Shown here: one piece after another, positions 1 to 11,850 of the stretch | How positions within the stretch are numbered: position 1 is the first letter of the stretch | Layout of the letters: every line of letters begins with the position of its first letter | Assembly: GCF_018687715.1 (NCBI RefSeq) | Contig: NC_056766.1 | Location: 18,036,001 to 18,100,000 of the forward strand | DNA from: Carya illinoinensis | Lineage: Eukaryota; Streptophyta; Magnoliopsida; Fagales; Juglandaceae | DNA length: 64,000 nt | Direction: 5' to 3' | Translations under genes and position numbers: made by a program | The notes under the pieces: generated by a model | What the model saw: the letters and a program-made list of their open reading frames with translations, nothing else | Told to the model about the DNA's origin: nothing | Databases searched by the model: none

Positions 1-750
1 CCCCCGTACGGAAGAGCGGGATAGCCCAGGGCTAATCTTGCCTATTGACCCACATGTGGAGGTAGTCTATTTTGGTAGTTTGCGACTATACTCCCGCCCG
101 TTGATATCACCAAGAAGGGTGAATTGGTGGAGATTTTGAGTATGGCTGTATAGCTAGAGTTCCACACCACAAGTATCAACTATGTTAGCAAAAATAGAAT
201 TCACATAAGTTTTAAAGAAGACAAACTGAAGTATTTTAGCTGCTATAGTGTAATGCATGTCCTTGTGGTGAGTCATTTAGAAAATGATTTTAAGAAAATA
301 TACGGGAATTACGGTTCCTTTTGAAATTTTTTTTTCTTTCGTGCCAGGATATAAAAGACTACATATTTATAAATAAAACTTGTTTTCTTAATTAAAAAGT
401 TACAGCGAAAAATATTAAATTTTATAATTAAAGTCTCTCATACAAAATAGCATGCCTAGGCTTTCGTGCTCTTCCCCTTATACTATGTTTGTCCTGACGT
501 GTCTTGCTCATTTTGTCCCAATGAGGGCACACATTAAAACTAAAATGATTCGTAATCATTACTTCATACAGTTAAAATATAATAATATAGGTTTTCAAAC
601 ATGCATTCATCACTCCATACATATCATACATAGACATTCAATTCATTTTAAAACGTTGCGAGGCGGAGTTTTTCTTTAAAGAGGTTTTTTTTTTACTTAA
701 AGCAGTTCCCCATGCCTCACTGCATTCATTTCTTAAAGGGTCTTTTCATG

Positions 751-860
751 CATACACATACATCTTTTCATACATGCATGCATTCTTTCTTAACATACAT
801 ACATCTTTTCATACATACATGCATTATTTCTTAACATACATACATACATTCTTTCTTATC
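751..860. repeat. CATA-rich minisatellite, about 41-43 bp unit
   Basis: Two nearly complete units and a partial third unit are built from CATACATACATCTTTTCATA followed by a CATTCTTTCTTAA-like tail. Copies start near 751, 794 and 835. The repeat sits inside the LTR-like block and has no coding content. Confidence 0.75.
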
Positions 861-2467
861 GCTTTTATTGGCTATTGCACACTGTTAATCCCATTGTACT
901 GGGGTTAGCAGTCTTTTGGACTTGATTCTGCCCATGGGCATAGGTTGGGAATCCATTTCGTTAGGGTGGAGCACTAGGTGCACTACTAGTACTACTTATC
1001 TGTCATTGCAATCTGCTCAGTCCAGTCCTTCGGTACCTTTTCTTTCCATTCATGTGGCCGTTACGTATTTTCACACATTAAACATTCAGTCCTTTCCATT
1101 CATTCCTTTTCAGTTCTTTACAGTCTAGTCCTTTCCAGTTCTTTCATTCCTTTTTTTTAGTTCATTCATTTATTCCAGTCCTTTCAATTCTTACAGTCCA
1201 TCAGTCCTTTTATTCATAAAAGTCATTTTAAAAGCATGGAATATTTTAAAACTCTTTCTTCAGGCCGAGACCTCTCATTTCATTTCGTGAAAATGCATAC
1301 AATACATACCACATATAACATTTATTCACATGCATACACTTACATACTTTGGGTGTGTGACAATGGGCTGCCAAGGAAGGTCGTTACGTACATGTACTTA
1401 AAAACTTATGCTTAGCATCCTTTTTTAAAACGTCTTTCGTGTCAGTTCGTAAAGCATCGTAAAGAAAAGCATTTGTTTTTATCTTCTTATCTTTTAGAAA
1501 AACTCTAGAAGAGTATGACCGCAATACTTACTTGGACTTCATGCCATACTCATTCGATGCAGTCCATTCATGTGCATGTCAGATGGCAACCTACATGTAT
1601 ACACATTACCTCACATCATTCTCTGTCTAATGCAAAAGCAACTATACTAGAAATAGAACTTAGAACACTTTCCGTCCATCCTTAGGCTCTTACATGCCAT
1701 TTACTATGGTAAAACCTTCGGAGTCTTATACCTTAAAGTGAAACTTCGTAATTCACCTTAGGGTTAAGACACTAAGACATTTGTCTTATTCTTCTATCAA
1801 CCACATATTGACGCATGACTCAGACTGACTAAGTCACACATCCTAATCCTAGACAACTTACCCATTACTACCTTCATGTATCCTAGCCCATAACCAATCT
1901 CCATTTTCATCCATACATGCCACAAGGCTTTAAGCCAACTCTGGGGCTAAAACACCGCGTAACCATGTTGAAAACAAATTTTCCATTATATATGGTAAAT
2001 CTATCAGATACATGTGTTTCACCAGAAGCACATGTACCTTACCCTTTTTCACCTTAGAACAACTTATAGTCCAATGAACGTCTGATTGTATAAACAAGTT
2101 CCATACTCCGATACCAACTTCTACTCAAACCCGATCGGTAGGACTCTTGCTACTTTTCGGCTCCTCTACAAGTTCATCCTGACACTTAATAAGATAGGAC
2201 TACATCTACAATGCACCTCTGTCAAGTCACGTAGCTAGAGACTAATCTCGAGTTATATCACGATACCCGTCATGCTTCAGCTGCGCTACTCTTACACTTT
2301 TCCACCACTTCACACATATTCTTAGCCATAAGTCAACCATAAAGTGACACTCGTCACCTCGAACTACATGCCACATCACAGCTATTTCGGGATACTGTTA
2401 CACAGTTTCCGACACTACACAACACATTCTATGCTCTTCAACTATGCAACCATTCCGTTCTTTGCGA

Positions 2468-2716
2468 CATGCCATACGGTGCATCACTACACAACATGGA
2501 GTACGCATCGAATGTACTCCCTTCGCTACATTACTTATTATCACGATGCACATCACACTGTGCATCACTACATGACACAGAGCACACGCCATATGTACTC
2601 TCTTCATTCTACGCCACACGTCACTACGGCGCACATCACACGATGCGTCATTGCACTACATCGAGTACACTCCATGTGTACTCCATTCACACATCACGTC
2701 GCATCACAACTGCGGC
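2468..2716. repeat. Three diverged tandem copies of about 83 bp
   Basis: Copies start near 2468, 2551 and 2634. Each begins with a CATCACA-like motif, runs through GTGCATCACTACA and GAGTACRC-like segments, and contains a TGTACTC core. The overlapping open frames on both strands (His/Thr/Tyr-rich) follow from this composition and are not credible proteins. Confidence 0.6.
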
Positions 2717-3392
2717 ATACACCTTACGCCCATATCTCACAGCACAATCCACAACACTACACAGTTACGCTCAACACTTCACTACATAGCCACACTTCAC
2801 TACGCACTCCACAATACTAACAGCATAATCCACAATCTATTAACTAACATATAGCATAAATAACAAGAGATAGAGGGTTATACCATCGATGGGATAACCA
2901 ATGCGTTGCTCGCTGCACGTCACGGAAAGACATCAGAAGAGTCGTACATGACAGTTAACACCATGAACAGTGGCGGTTAGCCACATACAGTGCCTGTCCA
3001 CCAGGTAAAATGGCTTTGACTTGGGAATAGCTAAGCATGGTTTTGGAAAGGCTGAAGGTGGCCTCATAGTGGTCTGGGTGGTAGAGCACGATGGATCTCG
3101 CCATGAACAATGCACCCGAGAGAGAGTGAGGGTGCGTGAGGTTAAAGGGAGGAGTTGGAAGTTATGGCTAGGCATGGAGGAGCTTGAGGGAGGTGTGGTG
3201 CAGCTATGGTGGCTAGACGGTGGCCCACGGTGGAGGAGAGGCTGTGAGAGAGTGAGAGAAGTAGGGACTTTGGTTGGGCATGGGAATTACTAGGGAAGGT
3301 CATGGTGGTCAAGACAAGCCATTGGTGGTGGTATGGTGGTGTGGGTAGTCGTGCACGGTGGAGAAACTATGCGTGTGTGTGTGCAATGGCCC

Positions 3393-3396
<4 letters not shown>

Positions 3397-3437
<41 letters not shown>
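3397..3437. repeat. (GA)n microsatellite
   Basis: This is an uninterrupted GA dinucleotide run of about 20 units. A reverse-strand open frame reading Ser-Leu repeats across it is an artefact. Confidence 0.95.
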
Positions 3438-3442
<5 letters not shown>

Positions 3443-3733
3443 GAAGACCATGGAAAGGAAGCCATGGAGTGGGGGTGCCGATAGAGGAGCTCAGTGGCCA
3501 CTTTGGCCGTGTACGGTGGCGCTAGGAGGAAGAAATGGGTTTTCATACCCATTCGGTTGGAGGGAAGATGAGAGAGAGTTGGTTGCCGGTGTGACTCACC
3601 ACAGGTGGGGGTGAACTCGTTGACTTGAGGGGATGCTGCTGGTGGTAGAGGTGAGGCTAGGTGGCGTGTGGTGGCACCGGCTGGAGGAGAGAAGCCGCAC
3701 GGTGGAGAAGAGAGGGAGAGTGCACGCGGGGCT

Positions 3734-3735
<2 letters not shown>

Positions 3736-3788
<53 letters not shown>
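3736..3788. repeat. (GA)n microsatellite
   Basis: This is a second uninterrupted GA run of about 26 units, 300 bp from the first and inside the same LTR-like block. Confidence 0.95.
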
Positions 3789-3793
<5 letters not shown>

Positions 3794-4363
3794 CGTGAGG
3801 AAAAAAGGCTAGGGGTTGGGTATTTAATCCAGACTCTTCGTTTCAGGGTCTTCAAAACGATCTAACGGTAAATTTAAATACTAATTTGAAAATGCGTAAG
3901 CATTTTATTTAAATTAAACACTAAGAGGAATTAAGATAGAATATTATTTTATAAACTAAAGTTTATAAAACAATTTTTCTTCATCATTAATTAAAATGAT
4001 GAAATCTAGTTAGTTACTCGAAGAGAATAAAACCATTTAAATTAATTTAGAGTTTTCAACATAAATTTGAATCTCATAATATTTTTAAATGACTAAAATC
4101 TTTAATTTAATTAATTTTGCACAATTATAATATTTTTCAAGCTGTTCAAAAATATTATAATTGTGTTATTTAAAAACAAGCTTAGTCCAATAACATTAGA
4201 AATATCACGTATAAATATTTTTAAAATATTTAAAATATCCGTAAGTTTTAAAATATCAAACTTACTTTAAAATCCGTTTGTTATCTTTTAAAATACGCTA
4301 TCGAGGCTCGGCACATAAAACAAGACTCGTAATTATGGAAGAAAGAATGAGTGGGGTATTACA

Positions 4364-7080
4364 TATAGCCCATTTTTTGCTTGACTAAAATTGCTCGCTA
4401 TTGGATGTTATTTCTTTTCTTCCTTGCTTTCCTTTTGCTTTTCTATTTATCTTCTTCTTTTTTCTCTTTCTCTCCATTCTTATTCCTCTTCTTATTTCTT
4501 TTTTTTTTTTTCCTTTGAAATGGGGTTGCCTCTAGTCTAAGTATGGCAACTGATGTTGACAACCCACTTGCCCCCTGTAGGGGCTAAGCTTGTGGTGGAG
4601 TGTTCTGGCTGACGTGTCCTTCACGATGGTACTATTGCCAGTGAGTCTTCATGGTGGTCCCGTTCAAGCTGCCTGCTAGCCTTCATGATGATTCTACTTT
4701 TTTTGCTCTCGATCCCTCGTGATGATTCCACTTGCGGTGCCTGCGAGCCTTCGTAATGATTCCATTCGTACTGCCCTCGAGGCTTCACGATGGTTCCACT
4801 CACACTGCCCACAAGCCTTCACTATGGTTCCACTCACATCGCCCTTGAGCTTTTAAGGTGGTCTCACTCACAATGCCTACGAGCCATTGGCAGCAATCAT
4901 GCTTGCAAGGCCAGCAAGTATTCTCGGATGTCCATTATGCTATCTATGGGTTCATCCTGTGTTCTGTGCGTTATATGTGACCCTTCCCCTTGGTTGTGTT
5001 GCCATGCTTAGGCTGCCTAAGAACTCTTCCTGCAATCATTGTGTTGCCCGCGAGTTCTCCTTGTGGTTATACTCGAACTGTCCGTGAGCTCTCCATCATG
5101 CTGCTAATTAAGCTGGGCACTTTGTCTCCCACAAACTTATCCCACGGGCTCTTGTGCTACCCGTAAGGTTCTTCATAGTGGCCGTTCGCAAGCTTCTTCC
5201 TGTGGGTCTTGTGTTGTCTGTAAGCTTCCATGGTAGTTGTGCCTGGGGCTGTCTATGAGATTTCATTTTGGCTAATGCTAGTACATTGCACGCAAGCTCT
5301 CTCAAAGGTCACTACCGGCAAGTCTCTTCACAGTGATCGTGCTACTGTCCATGATCTCTTTCTACAGTGATCTTTGTGAGCTTCTCCCCGTGGCAATCCG
5401 TGAGCTTCTCCACCGTGGGTATCTGTGAGCTTCTCCAATGTGGCAATCCGTGAGCTTTCCTTGGATTGTCCTACTCGAGGGCATCTCATGGTGGCCAAAG
5501 GCTACCCTCAGGCTGGCAGAAGATGCCAATGCCCCCAGTGATGGTTATCTGCCAAACAAAGGGCTCACGACAACATGTCATGAGCTTCTCGCACAAGGTG
5601 CTCATGCTGCTGGTCAGCATGGTTGCTGGATAGCTTTCCCCTAACATGGTGATTAGAGGTCTCTCAAGTAGAGACAAATGACACCAGCGAGCCAGATGGT
5701 GGCAGCTAGTGTCCTCCCTTGGCCATGCTGTTGATAGGAGTGGTCATTGCCCACGTGCAAAGGGTGGGACGCACAGTGTGTGTTGTTCATAGCCCCAGCA
5801 GACAAGGGGCCACTAGGGTCACCTCTAGAAACTGTTGACGGTCGAGAGCGGACCTTCAGCAAGTCATCTAAGCTCACAGTGGAAAGTTGCGAGCTTCTGC
5901 TTGCCAAGCCACTACTCGCAACCCAGTAGCTGGGTGCAGCCCTGCCGAAGGGGGACCACACCACACTGAACAAAAGCTGCTGACAGTCCACATGGTGGCC
6001 ACCGATGGGCCAACAGACCACGTGGCAAGCTGCCACGAGGCTCCTCGGGTGCACAGTGACGTGCACCCATGGAGAGCCATATGTGCCATGCACGGTTTCC
6101 ACATGCATCCCTGGCTCCAGTATTCTATGTGCTCGGCCTTTAATGTGAGTGCTCAACATATTTTTTATACACAATTTAAGTTGTCAGGAGCCTGGCCTGT
6201 CAGTCTATACACTACACATATAAAAAGGTGCAATGCGCTCAACTGAGAAAGCTCGCGGTCATTTTCTGCAGTAATATTTTTCATAAAAATAAAAATAAGA
6301 AAGCTGGGAATACTTATCTAGAGAGCTTCACTTCTGGAGATTATTGAGTGCACCAAGAAATCTTCCATCTTCCACTCCTGATGTTAGAAGTACTGATCCC
6401 ATAAACGGCACTAACTGTTAACAACGTGTTTCATCAACAAACTGGAAGAGGAAAAGGATCCCTCCTCGATGCGCTGAAGTGGCGTTGGGCCCCATTTGGT
6501 GATGTGTGGGTCTTTATATGGTGGGCTTGAACGAGGCTATGTGGGCTCTCAACTGATCCAATGCAACTGTACGGAGTCTGTGCACATGGCCATGGTGGTG
6601 AAAGTAGATAAATGTAGGAAAAATAGAAAGAGATAAACACACATATTTATATGGTTTGACATTGGGCCTACTTCCGCTAGGGCTTGGGGAGAGGAGAATC
6701 CACTATAATAAACTTGATTTATAGACTCTCAAAGTCTCTCATCCTCATTATACTATAGGTTTCATAGATTTCTCTTCCTGATATGTAAACTATCGCAAAA
6801 TCTCGTGTCTGGTGGTTGAAGAAACCTTCTTGATAAGCATCCTACGAAGTTTGCTGAAGAGTCCATCCGGAGTCCTCAGTTATCTGTGCTCTCCTCCTTT
6901 ATGTCACGTCACCTTACCTTGGGTCTTTTCCCTTTTTTTCCTCCTACCATCCTGACATTACTTTGCCTCCCTTTCTTTCATTTTCTCTTCTTTTCTTCTT
7001 TCATCTTCCCTCCCTTTTTTCATATTTTGTTCTCCAGTGCAACCCCCTTGATGGGCTGGGACTCGAGAGCATATATGGGC
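4364..7080. other. Gene-free repeat-derived DNA
   Basis: No protein family is recognisable on either strand. The first part is a degenerate minisatellite (separate entry). The 6.6-7.0 kb stretch contains GATAAACACACATATTTATA, of the kind found near ends of plant copia-like elements, but I could not define termini. The 5.4-6.2 kb open frames on both strands are uninterrupted only because the region is GC-richer, and none resembles a known protein. Confidence 0.4.
4621..5460. repeat. Degenerate minisatellite, about 35 bp then 29 bp units
   Basis: Units of the type TTCACGATGGTTCCACTCAC plus a GCCYRCGAGC spacer recur near 4678, 4713, 4748, 4784, 4817 and 4850. The repeats become more diverged to the right. 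From about 5370 a shorter form recurs, GTGAGCTTCTCCAYSGTGG. The spurious reverse frame at 4621-4812 reads repeated His-His-Glu motifs because of this array. Confidence 0.65.
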
Positions 7081-7081
7081 C
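7052..7081 (+). promoter_or_regulatory. Two TGGGCY (site II-like) elements upstream of the carbonic anhydrase gene
   Basis: TGGGCT at 7052-7057 and TGGGCC at 7076-7081 lie about 400 bp before the start codon. Site II elements (TGGGCY) are known in promoters of plant nuclear genes for mitochondrial respiratory proteins. That these two act on this gene is inference; short motifs occur often by chance. Confidence 0.3.
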
Positions 7082-7476
7082 TGTGACAAAAATCCCCTCT
7101 AACAATATTTATTAGTAATTTATTATATAATACAAAATTATGCTATATATAATTATATATATTATATATAAAAAATCATATAAAAAATAATTTATACAAT
7201 ATTAAAAATTAAAATATATATATATGAATTAATCCCATCCAATTTAGTCCGGTATTAGGACAAAAAAAAATAGAAATCAAACTTATATACGTTGTCATTA
7301 CCAAAGATTTTTGTTAAAACGACTTTTCGACCCAAAAGAAAACCTGTGTGGGATTGAAAACGACGACGTTTACAAAAACCCTCTTTTACCCTGCCACAAT
7401 TTCGTCTCTCACTGGTCACTCCACCTTCATACCCGATCGTCACTCACGCAGAGAGCTGAGTTTCAACCATCACAAG

Positions 7477-10338
7477 ATGGGAACCCTTGGAAAAGCAATA
7501 TACACCGTCGGATTCTGGATTCGAGAGACCGGCCAGGCCATTGATCGTCTCGGCTCCCGCCTCCAAGGCAACTACTACTTCCAAGAGCAACGTAAAACTC
7601 CCAACCATTACCTCCTTCTAAACCTAGATCTCTTGTTTTACCAAATCTGTTACTCGAAATTTATAAAAATTTTCGTTGTCGATTTCGTTTTTCCATAATT
7701 TAGATCGTTTCTGTAAAATGCTACCGTCTGCTTGGGTCAGAAATACGATTTGGCCTGCTTAGATCACTTTTTGTTTCCGCTCAATTAGATGTTTTGCTGC
7801 TACGGAAAGTGTTTTAAGTGTTTGAACCTTTTTTTTTTCCACCCATAACGCGTTGACGGAATGTTTCAATTGTCAACGAGCTGGATTTTCTTTTGGAAAT
7901 GACGAATTGAAAGCTAGCGGAAAATATTGTGAAATAGATTAGGGGATTTGGCGAGCACTGTGCTTTTCATAGTTACGCTTTTATGCCCATATTAACGAGT
8001 TCTTATTTTCTTGTATGCTTTAAATATGCATAGGGTGATTATTGTTCTTACTTGCTTTGCTGAGATTTGGGTAAATGTGGCTGCACTGTTTTGCTTGACT
8101 TCTGACATATATTTATTCAAATAATTTTTTAGTGTCTCGGCATCGAACTCTTATGAACATATTCGATAAAGCTCCTGCGGTTGATAAGGATGCATTTGTT
8201 GCCCCAAGTGCCTCTATCATTGGGGATGTTCAAGTTGGAAGAGGATCATCTATTTGGTATGGATGTGTCCTGAGAGGTAAGATTCTTTTTCTGTGATGTA
8301 TGTAGATTCTTAAACTATGAAATTGGAATTTCCTTATTTTCTTTTTTTAAAGACACCTTTTTCATGTCAATTTTTTCAAATCTCTGTTTTCAATCCTTTT
8401 TGGGGAAGGGGGCAGGGTTCGTTTGATAACCTGAATTTGGAAATCGTTTACCCTGCTAATATAAGGCATTATGTAAGGCTGAGGCACCTCATGATTGTTT
8501 GACTATGTAAATATTTTGTTTATATTGCCACCCTAGTATGTCAAGGTATAATCTTTTGTTACTTATTGTTTCTCAAACGAACACATATGTTGCGGAACTA
8601 TTATAATTTCATTATGCGTCTCTGATTTGGCTTGATTGTCTTTCAAATATGTATGCATGCACCAGAAATAAGTCGTGAATGAGTTCATACAAAGATTGAT
8701 TACATTTGAACAATTAAATGAGGTGTCTGAATGCCTTACCCATATTCGAAAGGATTTATGCCTATTCAAGTTGATGGTTGTTCAAATCAGCTGCCTTCTA
8801 CCCTTCACAAAACCAATTATGGGAAAGTTACAAGTTTCTTCTTCAAGTTTTATTGTTTAGCTACATTTGAGCTTCTTCTTTTTTTTTCTTTTTTTTTTTT
8901 TAATTTGGTAATAATTTTGGCAAACATTTTTTAATGTAGGTGATGTCAACAGCATCAGTGTTGGTTCTGGAACTAACATACAAGATAACTCCCTTGTACA
9001 TGTGGCAAAGTCTAACCTAAGTGGCAAGGTCTTACCTACTATTATTGGGGATAATGTTACTGTAGGTGAGTAATTTGGTGACGATTATATGCATTGTGTG
9101 AAATTTCTTAACCTGGTGTTGGTTCCATTCTTTACTGGATTAATTTGGAAATTGGAACTGGGCAGGTCATAGTGCTGTTATCCATGGCTGTACTGTTGAA
9201 GATGAGGCCTTTGTTGGTATGGGAGCAACACTCCTTGATGGCGTTGTTGTTGAGAAACATGGTATGGTTGCTGCTGGAGCCCTTGTGAGACAGAATACAA
9301 GGATCCCGGCTGGTGAGGTCTGTCTGCAGATGCTCTTATCTCTTTTGAATCTATTCATTTATTTTAAGGAGTTACATGAAGTATCTTAGAGGGACACATG
9401 TTGTTCAAAAAATGAATAGTGATGTCTCAACAATGGCCTTATTCTTGATTTAGAGAGACAAATAATTGCTCTAGTTGGTGACTATGGAATAATCACCATA
9501 ATAATGTTGTAGATATAGCATTACATTGGGAGGGAGATACTGGCCCCGTCCCTGATCAAATTTCAAATGGCTGATTCATTTGATGGTGTCAAATATTGTA
9601 GCTTTGTTGAGAATTTTTTAATTTCTGTTAGATCTCAAATTGACCAATGATTAGGAGGAAAAAGGATTCTTAATCCTTCAATTCCTTTTAGTGCTCTCTC
9701 TTTCTCTCTCTACTTTGGTTATCTACCCATTTCACATGGGGGGAAAATTTCTAGTGCGTTAACTCTCATTGCTTTTGAACAGAAGTATTCTGTTTTTTGC
9801 CTTCAGTCAGAAAACTCATCCTGAATGATTCCTTCTTTTAGGAATTTGGTAGAGTTGGATTTGATATGTAATGCAGTAAGGCTAATTTAGTCCTTTCTGA
9901 TGCGGGATCTATTAACATCTCCAATGCATTGCATTAGGAACAGATGCTCACCTCTAACAAATGATTAGTGAATGTGTACTTGGGCTATGCCTTTTCTTAT
10001 CAATAAAGTTTTACTTTTACTTAAAAAATAATAATTCAAATAATGAATCACAGGTATGGGGAGGAAACCCAGCACGATTCCTGAGAAAGCTCACTGATGA
10101 AGAGATAGCCTTTATATCCCAGTCAGCCACCAACTATACAAACCTGGCACAGGTTCATGCAGCCGAGAATGCGAAACCATTTGATGAGATCGAGTTTGAG
10201 AAGGTTCTCCGCAAGAAGTTTGCTCATCGGGATGAGGAGTATGACTCGATGCTGGGAGTTGTTCGTGAAACTCCCCCTGAACTTATTCTTCCAGATAACA
10301 TTCTACCAGATAAAGCAACAAAGGATTCTCAAAAATGA
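7477..10338 (+). CDS. GAMMACA1: Gamma carbonic anhydrase, mitochondrial complex I subunit (five exons)
   Basis: Exons: 7477-7591, 8133-8276, 8940-9065, 9166-9317 and 10054-10338; total 822 nt, 273 residues. All introns are GT..AG and join in frame. The protein starts MGTLGKAIYTVGFWIRETGQ, typical of the plant gammaCA1/2 clade, and continues as a left-handed beta-helix of hexapeptide repeats (about residues 55-170). The three expected zinc-ligand histidines are present at residues 107, 130 and 135, in VHVAK, VGHSAV and IHGC contexts, with Arg86 and Asp88 in LRGDVN. The family forms a trimeric, matrix-exposed domain on the membrane arm of plant complex I and is needed for its assembly. The C-terminal RETPPELILPDN tail resembles Arabidopsis gammaCA2 while the N-terminus is closer to gammaCA1, so the paralogue number is approximate. 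The start is the first ATG of the conserved N-terminus. Confidence 0.95.
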
Positions 10339-11400
10339 GGATTTTTAGGAAGTTCTTTTTTTTCCATTTCAGATCTTGATATTGGACAACAAGGAATATT
10401 TGTTGTTATGAGCAAAAACATGGAAAAGGGATTCTTTTCTTCAAAATAATACCAGACGTGTTAGGGAAGAATTATTGCTTCTTTCTAGCTCCTGTCTCTA
10501 TTCTTCCTGCAATTTTATTTTTTATTTTTTATTTTTTATTTTTTATGCTTCAGATGGTACTGATGCCAGAAGCAGCATGCGTGTTGACGCTTTTTGTCCC
10601 TTGTGTTAAAGGTACCCATGGCTGTTCTGATTATGCTTTATTAATCTGTATAGATTCAAGTCATTCTTGTCCGTGATATGAGAATATTCTCCTTGAAGTC
10701 AAGTACTTTGCAGTAGTCATAATTATGACCTTTGCATTTGTTGTTACCCTGAGTAGTTTTCCATATGACTTTTGCAAACTCTAATTGGAGTTAGATTGTA
10801 TTTGGAAAGGTTATATGCTAAAGAAAAAGTATATTTGCAAGTTAGATTATGAAAACATCAAATGGAACACTGATGTAGAAGCCTTTGGAGGCTATCTTAA
10901 TTTAAATGTTGATGAACAATGTCACCTCATCATGGTAGGATAAGAGTTGAATGGTGTTGTAGTTTGCAGAATTTTCCTTGTTTTAATGGGCGATTGTTTT
11001 GAAAGTTGTTTACATATGTGCATGGCAGAAGCTGCTGGAAGTGTTAAATTGAAATTGTGAGACATATCACACACCATATGACTTTGGGATTTTAGTGCAA
11101 TCACAATCACAATTGAGAACATGAACCTGAACTACTACTTAATTTGGCTGTTAGAATTGGGAAGAATGAATACGTGAGACTAGACTGCGGAGTTGCTTGA
11201 AAGAAGCATTCTGTTGTAGGCCATTGATGCGTCAAGTTTTCTTATATTAATTTTTATTCTTAATTTTTTGTCATTTCCTACGTTGTTTTCTGGTTAGTTA
11301 ACGGTTTGTTCCGGTATCTGTATCTTTGCAATGATGTCAATTTCATGTATCTAACTGTTGGTGCCATCCAATAATCTTGGTTGACTTTTGTCTCATATGG
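10339..11400. other. 3' flank of the carbonic anhydrase gene, no gene
   Basis: AT-rich sequence after the TGA stop holds the likely 3' UTR. No second gene or recognised repeat is seen. Short open frames on both strands have no family resemblance. Confidence 0.5.
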
Positions 11401-11580
11401 ACCAAATGTAGGGCCACGATCAAGTGCTTGATTCGATTAAAGTAGCTCTCAAGTTTAAAAAGGGATTCTTGAGGTTTACTCCAAGCTCGAGCCAAACAAA
11501 ATAAATGAGCTTGAGCTTGAGCTTGACTTGGATTCAAGTTAATTTTTTCGGATTGGATGTTTAGGTTACTTCTGGGGTTA

Positions 11581-11850
11581 AATATTATGTCTTTGTGCTT
11601 TGTTCTTTAAACTACCATGGCAAAATTCTCAAAATGCCATGTCGTCATCACCAATGAAAGACTGCCACGTGTTGTGCGGCCAGGCATGACTCATGCAATG
11701 TATTTTTTATTCATTTTTTTTCTTTTAATTTTAGTATTAAAATAAATATTTTAACTTTTAAATGACACGTGACGATTCCTCATTGGTGATGGCGTGGCAT
11801 TTTGATAGATTTGTAACGGTAGTTTAATAGAGGGGCTTATTGTATCACAG
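11581..11850. mobile_element. Fold-back MITE with long inverted repeats
   Basis: The left arm (about 11605-11671) contains AAACTACC, CTCAAAATGCCA, CATCACCAATGA and CACGTG in order. The right arm (11766-11828) contains the same blocks inverted. The arms pair over roughly 60 bp with scattered mismatches around a ~95 bp AT-rich loop. There is no coding capacity. Such structures are typical of MITEs or fold-back elements; the superfamily and a target duplication were not established. Confidence 0.65.

Larger units (their letters stand above)
1..4363 (-). repeat. Probable chromovirus-type LTR remnant, reverse orientation
   Basis: No real gene is visible. The right edge reads GGGGTATTACA and ends at 4363, resembling the GGGGTATCACA edge of the long LTRs at 49-59 kb. 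The interior has the same general style: low-complexity pyrimidine-rich stretches, GA microsatellites near the 3 kb mark, and an AT-rich tract just before the edge. No primer-binding site or polypurine tract is seen beside it, so it would be a solo or truncated LTR. The left boundary is not resolved and may lie outside the window. Open frames here are low-complexity or repeat-derived and I do not call them genes. Confidence 0.4.

Noticed and set aside
2344..2854. Several overlapping His/Thr/Tyr-rich frames on both strands
   Set aside because: They overlap a diverged 83-bp tandem repeat and stop-codon scarcity there is compositional.
3367..3855. Reverse-strand open frame of 162 codons rich in Ser-Leu
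   Set aside because: It spans two (GA)n microsatellites; the Ser-Leu runs are translated CT repeats with no family resemblance.
5653..6246. Two long frames on opposite strands (173 and 119 codons)
   Set aside because: Both are open only because of locally higher GC content. Neither has domain-like motifs, and the surrounding DNA is repeat-derived.
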